This document shows, piece by piece, positions 32,906 to 41,036 of a stretch of 64,000 nt of DNA (positions are counted from its first letter, which is position 1; every line of letters begins with the position of its first letter). Under the pieces are notes generated by a model. It was not told where the DNA came from, ran no database searches, and worked only from the letters and a program-made list of their open reading frames with translations. A program made the translations under genes and the position numbers. The DNA is from Planctomycetota bacterium (GTDB lineage: Bacteria; Planctomycetota; Phycisphaerae; UBA1845; UTPLA1), in contig JACRIM010000010.1 of the NCBI GenBank assembly GCA_016235815.1, positions 46,321 through 110,320 on the forward strand. Reading direction: 5' to 3'.

Positions 32906-33439
32906 ATGGGCGCTTTGCTCCCGTGGACTCAGCGTACGTTTCGGTTCGACTTTCCGGTCGAGATATATCCTGATGTGATTGAGCGGCTTCGGGGCCTGGC
33001 CCCTCGGGTGGCGGCGAAGGTGCGCGCGGCGACGCCGAGTGTGCTGACGCGACGGGAGCGCGAGGGGACCTGGTCGATTCAGGAGAACATCGGGCACCTT
33101 CTGGACCTCGAGCCGCTGGGATTCACGCGACTGGATGAGTACCTGAATGGCGTAGAGCGATTGTCCCCGGCGGACATGACGAACAAGGCCACCAGCGAAG
33201 CGGCGCACAACGATCGATCGATCGAAGCATTGCTCGCCGAACTGACTGACGAGCGCGGACGATTCGTCGCGAGGCTCGATTCGCTCGCGCCGGCAGACTT
33301 TGCGCGCTCGGCTGTGCATCCGCGGCTGAAGGTGCCGATGCGGATGGTGGATTGGCTGTCGTTCGTGGCGGCGCACGATGATTATCACCTTGCGCGGATG
33401 ACGGAGCTTCTGCGAATGTTCGGCTGTGCGGCGTTGTGA
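32906..33439 (+). CDS. DinB-family (DinB/YfiT-like) protein
   Basis: A 177-residue four-helix bundle protein of the DinB/YfiT superfamily, often metal-dependent transferases. Features are WSIQENIGHLLDLEPL (first metal-ligand His), HNDRSIEALLAELTDERGRF and FVAAHDDYHLARMTELLRMF near the C terminus, where HDxxHL supplies two histidines. Start ATG 32906 (GAGG upstream) is preferred over an upstream in-frame ATG at 32876. Substrate unknown. Confidence 0.85.
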   Translation: MGALLPWTQRTFRFDFPVEIYPDVIERLRGLAPRVAAKVRAATPSVLTRREREGTWSIQENIGHLLDLEPLGFTRLDEYLNGVERLSPADMTNKATSEAAHNDRSIEALLAELTDERGRFVARLDSLAPADFARSAVHPRLKVPMRMVDWLSFVAAHDDYHLARMTELLRMFGCAAL

Positions 33440-33450
33440 GCGTCTGCGAG

Positions 33451-33456
33451 TACAAT
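33451..33456 (+). promoter_or_regulatory. Candidate -10 element immediately before the RluA-type gene
   Basis: TACAAT lies 7 bases before ATG 33464 with no ribosome site between, which would give a leaderless transcript. A similar arrangement precedes the gene at 44877. Confidence 0.4.
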
Positions 33457-33463
33457 TGGTGCC

Positions 33464-34189
33464 ATGCCGCAATACTCGCTCGCGCCGAACGCACGAATCC
33501 CCATCGAAATTCGCTATCGCGATGACGAGTTGCTCGTGGTCGAGAAACCGGCGGGAATAGTGACGCAACCGGGCAAGGGGCATCGCGACGACAGTTTGCT
33601 GAACGGATTGTTTGTCGAGTTCGGGAATTCGCTGCAGAACATGGGCGAGGAGCGGACGTGGGGGCTGCTTCATCGGCTGGACAAGGACACGTCGGGCCTG
33701 GTGATTGTTGCACTGCGGATTAACGCCTATGACCATCTTCGCGATCAATTTGAAAAGCGGCTGGTGAAGAAGTTGTATTACGCGATCGTGAAGGGTATGC
33801 CGTCGCCGAAGCAGGGCGTGATTCAGGACCCCATCTCCGAAGTGACGGCGACGAAGAAGATCGGGGTGATTCATCGCGACGGGAAGCAGGCGATCACGGC
33901 GTACAAAGTATTGTCGACGGGAGCGATGGCGTCGCTCATCGAGGCGCGGCCCAAGACGGGGCGGCTGCATCAGATTCGTGTTCACATGACATCGAAGGGA
34001 TGCCCGATTCTGGGGGATGATCTGTACATGGGACAAGTGAAGGCTCCGCCCGCGCCGCGGTTGTGTCTTCATGCGGCGGAGTTGTCGTTCATTCATCCGA
34101 CGACGGGGCATCGGGTGACGGTGAGCGCGCCGGTGCCGAAGGATTTCATCCGGGTGTGCAAGCGGATGGGGCTTGAGTTGCCTGCGTGA
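33464..34189 (+). CDS. RluA-family pseudouridine synthase
   Basis: A 241-residue RNA pseudouridine synthase. The catalytic motif HRLDKDTSGLVIVA contains the conserved Asp, preceded by VVEKPAGIVTQPG and followed by VKKLYYAIVKG and ETGRLHQIRVHM-type motif KTGRLHQIRVHM. It lacks an N-terminal S4 domain, so it resembles RluA/TruC-sized enzymes. Target RNA site cannot be told from sequence. A -10-like TACAAT lies just ahead of the start. Confidence 0.93.
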   Translation: MPQYSLAPNARIPIEIRYRDDELLVVEKPAGIVTQPGKGHRDDSLLNGLFVEFGNSLQNMGEERTWGLLHRLDKDTSGLVIVALRINAYDHLRDQFEKRLVKKLYYAIVKGMPSPKQGVIQDPISEVTATKKIGVIHRDGKQAITAYKVLSTGAMASLIEARPKTGRLHQIRVHMTSKGCPILGDDLYMGQVKAPPAPRLCLHAAELSFIHPTTGHRVTVSAPVPKDFIRVCKRMGLELPA

Positions 34190-34269
34190 GGGCGGTGCTC
34201 ACTCACATTGATCGCCCACAGGCGAATGTACCGGTACACTGCCATCTTGGAAACTCAGGAGGTGGGGCG

Positions 34270-35406
34270 ATGGACTTTCAGCAACTTCTCAAATTCGCCG
34301 TCGACAATCATGCCTCCGATCTGCATATCCAGGCCGGTTCGGCGCCGATGCTTCGGGTGGCCGGTCAGACGCGGTTTGTGAATGCCGATCCGCTGAACAA
34401 CGATCAGGTCCGGGGCTTTGTCCACGCGTTGATGCCGCCGACTCGGCGCGAGGATGCGGCCGCCGCCATCGTCAATGGTCTGGACTTTGCGTATTCCGCG
34501 CCGAACCTCGGCCGTTTCCGATGCAGCGCGTACAGCCATCTGGGCCAATTCGGCGTTGTCCTTCGCATTATTCTCCCGAAGATTCTGAACATCGAGCAGC
34601 TCAATCTGCCCGAGGCCATCCGCGATGTTGCTCTTTCGCAGCGCGGGTTGACGCTGGTGACCGGCACCACCAACTGCGGCAAGAGCAGCACGCTGGCGGC
34701 CATGATCGAGCTGATCAATGAGAACTACCGCAGCAAGATCATCGCGGTCGAGGATCCGGTTGAATACGTCTATGCCAACAAGAAGTCGATGATTTCGCAG
34801 CTTGAGGTCGGCGTGGATACTCCGTCCTTCGAGCAGGCTTTGCGGCAGGCGCTTCGGCAGAACCCGGATGTGATTCTCGTCGGCGAGCTTCGCGACGTGG
34901 AGACGCTGCGCATCGCATTGCGCGCGGCCGATACGGGGCACCAGGTCTTCAGCACGCTGCACAGCGCCAACGCCACGCAGACGATCGAGCGGATCATCGC
35001 CATGTTTCCGCCTCATGAGCATGAATTGCTCCTGTCGCAGCTTGCTTCGAGCGTTGAGGCGATCGTCAGCCAGCGGTTGGTGACGGGGCTGGATGGGTCG
35101 CGGCGGCCGGCGGTGGAGATCCTCCGCGGCGGCCCGGTTACGGAGAAGTTCATCCTGCAGAAGCGTTTGACGGAGCTTCACACGTACATCGAGACGAACG
35201 AATCGGGCATGCAGTCGTTTAACCAGCACCTGCTGCGGATGTATCAGGGGCAGGTGATCAGCGGCACGGAGGCCCTGCGAGCCGCCAGCAACCCTGAGTC
35301 GCTGGGCATGGCGATGCGCGGGATTCAGCGCGTCGGTGTGAAGCGGCCGACGGATGGCAAAGAGGTCAAGCTGGAGAAGGTGGAAGGTCCGAGGCGAGTG
35401 TCATGA
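34270..35406 (+). CDS. pilT: PilT-family twitching/retraction ATPase
   Basis: A 378-residue PilT-type ATPase that drives pilus retraction. The N-terminal PAS-like domain starts QLLKFAVDNHASDLHIQAGS; the core has a Walker A variant GTTNCGKSS (still GxxxxGKS), the Asp box IAVEDPVEY, Walker B QNPDVILVGELRD and His box TGHQVFSTLHSANA. There is no zinc cysteine cluster, unlike PilB. AGGAGG lies 6 bases before ATG 34270. Its presence argues that the 2.2-13 kb locus builds a retractable pilus rather than only a secretion pseudopilus. Confidence 0.93.
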   Translation: MDFQQLLKFAVDNHASDLHIQAGSAPMLRVAGQTRFVNADPLNNDQVRGFVHALMPPTRREDAAAAIVNGLDFAYSAPNLGRFRCSAYSHLGQFGVVLRIILPKILNIEQLNLPEAIRDVALSQRGLTLVTGTTNCGKSSTLAAMIELINENYRSKIIAVEDPVEYVYANKKSMISQLEVGVDTPSFEQALRQALRQNPDVILVGELRDVETLRIALRAADTGHQVFSTLHSANATQTIERIIAMFPPHEHELLLSQLASSVEAIVSQRLVTGLDGSRRPAVEILRGGPVTEKFILQKRLTELHTYIETNESGMQSFNQHLLRMYQGQVISGTEALRAASNPESLGMAMRGIQRVGVKRPTDGKEVKLEKVEGPRRVS

Positions 35407-35511
35407 AGAGCGATACGGGCTGCTGGAGCAATCGTTGAACAGGTTGCTTGCGAAAGTAGGACGCCCGTTGCTTGTCGCATTCCCAAGTGTTACCGGTGCG
35501 ACCAATTGCGG

Positions 35512-36552
35512 TCAGTGAACGACCCGCCACACGGCACCGCGGCCGTGTCCGACCAAATTGACATGGCCTGCGCGCTTCAGCTTTGACAGTACCTTTTTAA
35601 TAAGTTGGGGGCTTGCGGCGGGGACGTCGGCGGCGATGTCGGCCAGCGTGAATGTGTCGGGCTGGGCCAGGACCGCACGTTCGACCAGTTCACTCTTGGC
35701 TGGTCTCGACTTGACGGACTCGACTTGCGTTTCAAGTGACCGGTAAGCACTTCGTACAATTCCTAAGAACAGATTCCACCAAGGGACTATTTCATTCTTG
35801 CCCTCGTGCCAGCCCTGCGAGCATCGGGCCAATGCAGCGTAATACTCCTCTTTGCGCTCTTCGATTAGACGCTCCAGGCTGATGAAGCGGCCGACTGCGA
35901 ATCCATTTTGCAAGAGGAGCAACGTGGTGAGCAGTCGCGATACGCGGCCGTTCCCATCTCGAAATGGGTGGATGCAAAGGAAGTCGAAAACGAACGTTCC
36001 AATGGCCAACAACGGTGGGAGCGAACGATCGCGTGCAACCTGTTCATAGGCGCCGCAAAGTTCTCGAATGGCGCCGGGCGTTTTCCTGGCGGACGAAGGC
36101 TTGAATCGGATTCGCCTCACGCCGGCCTCCAGGATTTCAATGATTTCGTTATCGCGGTTCTTGAGTTTTCCGGCATCGCCAGCCCCATGCTGTGCAAGGC
36201 TGTGCAGATGCAGAATGACTTTCGGTGAGATCGCGACAGGTCGTTTGCGTGAGAAGACCCAATCGAGTGCCCGACGATAGCCCGCCAGTTCCTCTTCCGG
36301 ACGATCGCGGGGCCTGGAACGCCCAAGCGCGAGTGGCCGGAGTCGATCTGCGGCGACGGTCACGCCTTCAATTCGATTGGACGATTCGACGCTTTGAATG
36401 AGGGCTTGTTGACGGAGGGCCAGCACCACCTCTGGTTTTTGTCGCATCCAGAGGTCCTGCTTTCCCCTTGCCTCCATGCAATCGGCGAGGAGCCAACCGG
36501 TGCCGACTGGAAGCGTGAGCCGGCGCAAATGATCGGGTGTCAAGGTGAGCAT
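35512..36552 (-). CDS. Fic-family protein
   Basis: A 346-residue Fic protein, typically an AMP-transferase that modifies a protein hydroxyl. The catalytic motif HPFRDGNGRVSR begins at residue 195, with the essential His and Arg kept. Upstream, SVESSNRIEG matches the inhibitory (S/T)xxxE(G/N) helix, so activity is probably self-restrained (class II Fic). The C-terminal third has a winged-helix-like region (FTLADIAADVPAASPQLIKK; LSKLKRAGHVNLVGHGRGAV), suggesting DNA binding. A TAGCTTA direct repeat lies at 36576-36593 just upstream. Confidence 0.92.
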   Translation of the reverse strand: MLTLTPDHLRRLTLPVGTGWLLADCMEARGKQDLWMRQKPEVVLALRQQALIQSVESSNRIEGVTVAADRLRPLALGRSRPRDRPEEELAGYRRALDWVFSRKRPVAISPKVILHLHSLAQHGAGDAGKLKNRDNEIIEILEAGVRRIRFKPSSARKTPGAIRELCGAYEQVARDRSLPPLLAIGTFVFDFLCIHPFRDGNGRVSRLLTTLLLLQNGFAVGRFISLERLIEERKEEYYAALARCSQGWHEGKNEIVPWWNLFLGIVRSAYRSLETQVESVKSRPAKSELVERAVLAQPDTFTLADIAADVPAASPQLIKKVLSKLKRAGHVNLVGHGRGAVWRVVH

Positions 36553-36723
36553 GAGGTGCGATCCTCTGAGAGTGGTAGCTTAATAGTAGCTTATTCCTTG
36601 GTCAAGTAGCCAATTGCGTATTTGACTGGTCACTTTCGTGCAATAACGGCCAACGTTATTGGAACGCTCAGCCATCGCGGCTTCGATTGCACGGAAAGCA
36701 ATGATTCGAACGAACAGTGAACG

Positions 36724-37443
36724 CTAATTCGACAGGTAAATCGGCGGCCAGGGGCGGGGGGGGCGTTTGGCGGCGGTGGCGTCGTCCTGGAGGGCTGACG
36801 AGAGGCAGGAGACCACGGCGCAAAGGCGTTTGGCGCGGCGGGAGACATCCGGCTCGGCGAGGAACTCCTGCTTTTCATCGGGGCATTGCAGGAGCATGGA
36901 CGCCAGGACGTCGAGCATGTCGGAGAGGGACAACTCCGAGCAGTTGAACAGATCGAGCCAGCCGGCCTTTTCGGCGAGTTCGCCGATGGGGCCTTCGGAA
37001 AGATAGCGGCGCAGTTCGGCGCGATAGGCTTGTTCGATATCGGGCGGCGGCGAGGGGCAGTAGATCGGTTCGACGGAGACGCGGCGGTATTTAAGCGACT
37101 TATTTTCCTCGGTGACTTTGCAACGGGTGAGGCCCTGCAGGAGGAAGTTGTAACGGCCGTCGGGGAGCAATTCTTCGCGGAGGATTCGCCCCACGCAGAT
37201 GATCGGGTGTATTTCCGCGCAGAGGGTGTGGTATTTTGGTTCGTGGCCGGGCTTGAGCAGGGCCATGGCGATGAGTCGAGGCCCGCTGAGGGCGTCGGCG
37301 GTCATGATGCGATAGCGCGGCTCAAAGATGTGCAGGGGGAGGATGGCCTTGGGCAAGAGGACGGCGTTTGGCAGCGGAAAGAGGGGGATCCACTGGGGCC
37401 AATCGGGAGAGTATTGATTCATAAAACCACAAGACTCGTCCAT
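36724..37443 (-). CDS. LON N-terminal substrate-binding domain protein
   Basis: A 239-residue protein corresponding to the N-terminal substrate-binding domain of Lon protease without the AAA+ and protease parts. Landmarks are PLFPLPNAVLLPKAILPLHI, FEPRYRIM, CVGRILREELLPDGRYNFLL and LEGLTRCKV-like LQGLTRCKVTE; the helical LON tail follows (AELRRYLSEGP; SDMLDVLASML). Such free LON-domain proteins are widespread and of uncertain role. ATG 37443 is chosen; 37422 is possible. Confidence 0.9.
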   Translation of the reverse strand: MDESCGFMNQYSPDWPQWIPLFPLPNAVLLPKAILPLHIFEPRYRIMTADALSGPRLIAMALLKPGHEPKYHTLCAEIHPIICVGRILREELLPDGRYNFLLQGLTRCKVTEENKSLKYRRVSVEPIYCPSPPPDIEQAYRAELRRYLSEGPIGELAEKAGWLDLFNCSELSLSDMLDVLASMLLQCPDEKQEFLAEPDVSRRAKRLCAVVSCLSSALQDDATAAKRPPRPWPPIYLSN

Positions 37444-37919
37444 ACCGGATCGGCTTCCTCAAGGTCTGGTCCATTGTAGCGAAACGGCCAGTTCATTTCT
37501 GCCTAATGCACCCTGTTGTGATTGCAGTATTGGCGACGGGGTTCATCGCAAACGACAGGGCTGATAGTGCGGTTGGGGGTGTCGTATCGAGGGGTCCACG
37601 CGCGCCAGTATGGCCAATGCGGTTCGCGCATTTTTAACTAAAGCATGTCCGATTCGTTTTATCAAATTCTCATTGTTGCCGATAGGTCGTGCTCGGTGCC
37701 CGAGGCGAAATCGGCCGTCGGGCGATCCCAACATCACGAGTCGCCGGGCATGCGACTCGCCGAACCGATGATCGCAAATTGAGGATCGAACCACCTGAAA
37801 TCGGAACCCACTTTGATGCGAAAGCCGACCGCGCGGACTGAACCTCGCGTGGACGCCGGGCGTGCCGGCGGCGATTCGCATTGAAATTTCGCCGTGACAG
37901 CGGCAAGGAGTATTGAGTT
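37444..37919. other. Gap between the LON-domain gene and the Asn/Pro/Phe-rich gene
   Basis: A 476-base stretch between divergent genes. I see no supported gene, repeat or known RNA. Frames open here on the minus strand run antisense into the Asn/Pro/Phe-rich gene and have no coding character. The last 30 bases before ATG 37920 carry CAAGGAG, a good ribosome site. The rest probably holds divergent promoters and a long leader. Confidence 0.5.
37473..37478 (-). promoter_or_regulatory. Candidate -10 element for the LON-domain gene
   Basis: Minus-strand GCTACAATGG contains TACAAT about 30 bases upstream of ATG 37443, with GAGGA between as ribosome site. Confidence 0.4.
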
Positions 37920-39227
37920 ATGTTTCACCCGTATTCGGTCAATGGCGGCACCGCCACCCTCGACCCACAGGCGACCGGCCAGAACGGCCAGTCGCGCATC
38001 CCCGAGATGTTCAACGGTTATCCGCAGAACATCACGGGCTCGGTTCCGTTCAACACCATTCCGACCACGCCGGTGACGGGCTACCCCACTCCAACCGGTT
38101 ACGCGATGCCAACGACGATCAACCCGGCGGCCTATGCGACGCCCTTTGGCGGCATTCCTTTTGCAACTCCGACGTATTGCAACCCGATGATGCCGTTCGG
38201 AATCTACAACGCATTGCCTACGTACAACCCCTCGTGGAACCTGGCGTTCAATCCGGCGTTCAATCCTGCGTTTAACACCGCGATCCATCCGACGGCTGCA
38301 TTCGGCGGCTACCCGAATCCGCAGACAAACTACCCGACGCCGTTCGTCAACGCGTTCAACCCGTTCGTGAATCCGGTCCATCCGTTCGTCAACGGTTACA
38401 ACACCGTCAATCCGTATGTCAACGGTTTCAACACTGTGAATCCGTACGTTAACGGCTTCAACACGGTGAACCCGTTCGTCAACGGTTTCAACCCGGTCAA
38501 TCCGCTTGCCACCATGTTCAACCCGACCATTCCGACGCCGGTGAACACGGTTCCGACGACGATCGTGAACACACCGTACGGCCCGGTCTGCTGCCCGACG
38601 CCCATTCAGGGATTCAACCCGGTCACGGGGGTGTCTCCCTTTCGCGGTGGCTTTCCCAATGGCGGCTTCGGCAACTTTCCCTACCCGACCGGCGGCCTCA
38701 CCACGACGCCGTTCGGCACGACGACCCCGTGGAACACGGGCTGCGAAGGGACGATCGGTTGGAACAACCCGCTCGCGACGCTGAACCCACTGACTGCCTG
38801 GCAGACCGGCCTCAACCCGTTTTGCGGCGTCACCACTCCCTGGAACACGATTCCGACGAACTTCAACACGTACGGCATTCGCCCGACCACCGGCGGATAC
38901 AACACGTTGAATCCGTTCGCGACGAGCTTTAACAACACGCTCGGCTTCGGAACAAGCCCGATCAACACGACGCCGTGGGGCGGTGTCAACGGATGGGCCA
39001 ATCCATTCGGTGGATTCGGGGGCTTCGGCTCCTTTTCCAACTCGCTCTTCGGCTATCCGACGACGGCTCCGAACGGCACACTGGCGACGACGACCGTCAA
39101 CCCACTGAGCGGCGTGACGAATCCGTTTTTCAACCCGACCAACATCGCGTTCGGTATTCCGGGCGTGAACGGGCTGGTGAATCCGACGACGGGCCTGAAC
39201 AACTGCGGCCCGATTTGCTGCAACTAA
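37920..39227 (+). CDS. Asn/Pro/Phe/Thr-rich repetitive protein of unknown function
   Basis: A 435-residue protein with extreme composition: Asn, Pro, Thr, Gly and Phe dominate, with almost no Lys, Glu or Asp. It has no signal peptide and no membrane segment. The tripeptide NPF occurs six times and NP dozens of times. Residues 157-196 are four 10-residue repeats of the form VNGFNTVNPY. Two Cys-Cys pairs occur (VCCP, and the C-terminal ICCN). CAAGGAG precedes ATG 37920. It resembles low-complexity structural or phase-separating proteins, but I know of no family. A hairpin terminator follows. Confidence 0.8.
   Translation: MFHPYSVNGGTATLDPQATGQNGQSRIPEMFNGYPQNITGSVPFNTIPTTPVTGYPTPTGYAMPTTINPAAYATPFGGIPFATPTYCNPMMPFGIYNALPTYNPSWNLAFNPAFNPAFNTAIHPTAAFGGYPNPQTNYPTPFVNAFNPFVNPVHPFVNGYNTVNPYVNGFNTVNPYVNGFNTVNPFVNGFNPVNPLATMFNPTIPTPVNTVPTTIVNTPYGPVCCPTPIQGFNPVTGVSPFRGGFPNGGFGNFPYPTGGLTTTPFGTTTPWNTGCEGTIGWNNPLATLNPLTAWQTGLNPFCGVTTPWNTIPTNFNTYGIRPTTGGYNTLNPFATSFNNTLGFGTSPINTTPWGGVNGWANPFGGFGGFGSFSNSLFGYPTTAPNGTLATTTVNPLSGVTNPFFNPTNIAFGIPGVNGLVNPTTGLNNCGPICCN
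38388..38507 (+). repeat. Four 30-bp coding repeats (VNGFNTVNPY)
   Basis: Four in-frame 30-base units inside the Asn/Pro/Phe-rich gene. Encoded units read VNGYNTVNPY, VNGFNTVNPY, VNGFNTVNPF, VNGFNPVNPL. Synonymous differences between units suggest that the peptide is under selection. Confidence 0.9.
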
Positions 39228-39246
39228 GTAACGCTGTCAGCCTTTG

Positions 39247-39302
39247 GCAACCGGCGGTTCGCGTCTTTTTGGACGGAGCCGCCGGTTGCTGATCGCTTTT
39301 TC
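39247..39302 (+). terminator. Hairpin after the Asn/Pro/Phe-rich gene
   Basis: GCAACCGGCGG pairs perfectly with CCGCCGGTTGC across a 21-base loop, and TTTTT follows eight bases later. It lies 19 bases after the stop, so it is likely a terminator or attenuator ahead of the next gene. Confidence 0.7.
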
Positions 39303-39330
39303 CGGGTGATGCCCGAGAAGGATGGAATCC

Positions 39331-40869
39331 ATGAACTCGATCCGACAACGATTGATCAGCCTGCGAAATCGGGCCCGCGATCTGCAAACGACCCTGCGAC
39401 GCTGGGCGATGTACGACGATTCGCTGCCCCGGGAAATGAAGGAGGACCTTCTGTCGCGGATGACGCCGGCTGAAGAGACGGCGTTTGAGACCGATCTGGA
39501 GTTGACGAAGGCACGGCTGCGGCCGGTGTCGGTGCAGCTCAAGACGGTTTCGAAGTGGTACGACTACGTCCTGGAGACGATCAACGAGCAACTGGAGCGT
39601 GCCCGGTTGTATCTGGAGCAGGGAAGGAATCAGGAATGCCTTGCCGTGCTGGGCGATGTCGATGGGCGCCTGCTTTCGCCGAACGAGGACACGCTTGGAT
39701 TCGTGTTTCGATCGTGTACGCAGCACGCGAGCCATGAGTATCACCAGAAGCTGGCGACGATCGACGCGATCATTCGCGATCTGTATCTGCCGACGGTGAA
39801 GCTGGCCCATCAACGCGGGGCCGTGGCCAAGGAAGGCCTGTCGCAGACGCCGCTGGCGTATCTGACGGACGGCCCCGAAGGGATGTACACATGGCGGCAG
39901 CACGCCCAAGTCGCACTGAACAACGGTCGACGACTGCCGGTGACGATGCTGGCGGTGCCGAGAAAGGTGCTGGCGCAGCCGTGGAATCTCCCGGCGATCG
40001 CGCACGAGGTCGGGCTTTGCCTGTATGGCCAGTTCGAGATGAACTGGGAGTTTGCGGGCAAGCTTCAGGCCGAGTCGGTTAACGCGGGCGTATCGCCGCA
40101 GACGGCGGGCCTGTGGGCGAAGTGGCATGAGACAGTGTTTGCCGACGTATTCGGAACGCTGAAACTCGGCCCGGCGTATATCTCGACGATGTTCGAGTTG
40201 CTCGGCACGGACGTGACGGCGTGCACGACGGTCGATTTCAATTCACCTGTCCCGCCGGCGTATGTGCGATGGAATGTCATGCTGCAGACGCTGCAACTGA
40301 TGCAGTTCCCGGATCAGGCGCGGGAGCTGTTCAATCAGATTCACCTGCTGTGCGGCGATCCGAATCAGGCGGCCATGCGCGGCGGAGCGGCGATCACGCA
40401 ATTGGTGAGCGACAGCCGCGGCATCGCGGGCTTGGCGGCGTTCAGCCCGATGCGGCGGCTCGGCGGCGCGCGGCTCATCGACATCGCGCAGCCGTTCATG
40501 GCGGTCGAATGGCAGACGGCCGTGAAGGCGCGGGACGTGTTGCAGACGACCGACGAGCGATTCTCAAATGACGAGAATTTCTCCTGGGCCGAGCCGGTGA
40601 CGAAGATTCCGGCGGCGGCGCATGTGGCGCTGGCGGGTCTGCGATTGGCGTATGACACGACGCCGGAGTTCGAGGCATCGCGACGGATGTGGGTTCGGTT
40701 CTGGTCGCTGATGCAGTGTCTGACCGGCAACACCGAGCCGACGCGCGAGCGCGAGGACAAAGAGTTCGCACTTGGCGACGCGATCCTGCGGACGATCGCG
40801 CAGCAGCCGGCGGCGGTTCATCCGGGCGCGAGAACGGTTGCACCTGTCATGGCGGGCGCGCGGGCATAG
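39331..40869 (+). CDS. Hypothetical protein with a degenerate zincin-like motif
   Basis: A 512-residue soluble protein I cannot assign to a named family. The N-terminal third is helical (TKARLRPVSVQLKTVSKWYD). Around residue 220, LPAIAHEVGLCLY resembles the HExxH helix of metallopeptidases, but the second His is Leu; about 40 residues later WHETVFADVFG provides a Glu and Asp where M48/gluzincin-like proteins place the third ligand (E267). If the resemblance is real, the zinc site is broken. ATG 39331 is preferred over 39322 because GAGAAGG lies at the right distance. Confidence 0.7.
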   Translation: MNSIRQRLISLRNRARDLQTTLRRWAMYDDSLPREMKEDLLSRMTPAEETAFETDLELTKARLRPVSVQLKTVSKWYDYVLETINEQLERARLYLEQGRNQECLAVLGDVDGRLLSPNEDTLGFVFRSCTQHASHEYHQKLATIDAIIRDLYLPTVKLAHQRGAVAKEGLSQTPLAYLTDGPEGMYTWRQHAQVALNNGRRLPVTMLAVPRKVLAQPWNLPAIAHEVGLCLYGQFEMNWEFAGKLQAESVNAGVSPQTAGLWAKWHETVFADVFGTLKLGPAYISTMFELLGTDVTACTTVDFNSPVPPAYVRWNVMLQTLQLMQFPDQARELFNQIHLLCGDPNQAAMRGGAAITQLVSDSRGIAGLAAFSPMRRLGGARLIDIAQPFMAVEWQTAVKARDVLQTTDERFSNDENFSWAEPVTKIPAAAHVALAGLRLAYDTTPEFEASRRMWVRFWSLMQCLTGNTEPTREREDKEFALGDAILRTIAQQPAAVHPGARTVAPVMAGARA

Positions 40870-40907
40870 GTTGACTCCCACGTCCGAAGCTTGAGTTTGC
40901 ATCACCC

Positions 40908-40955
40908 AGCGTTTGCCGGGGAGCCGCGATACGCGGCCTCCGGCAACGCTTTTTT
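40908..40955 (+). terminator. Rho-independent terminator after the zincin-like gene
   Basis: AGCGTTTGCCGG pairs with CCGGCAACGCT (one bulge), with an inner GCCGCG/CGCGGC stem, followed by TTTTTT. It separates this gene from dxr. Confidence 0.85.
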
Positions 40956-41036
40956 GTGGGGGCAGCGCGTCGCGAGGCGTCCTTCGCGAATTGCTGGGAA
41001 TGGGTGTTGAACCTATCATCCGTGGCGGAGAATTGA

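Noticed and set aside
32831..34111. 426-codon minus-strand frame
   Set aside because: It lies opposite the DinB-like and RluA-type genes and has Arg/His-rich shadow composition.
35512..36552. Fic protein as half of a toxin-antitoxin pair
   Set aside because: The inhibitory motif is inside the same protein and no small antitoxin gene is adjacent.
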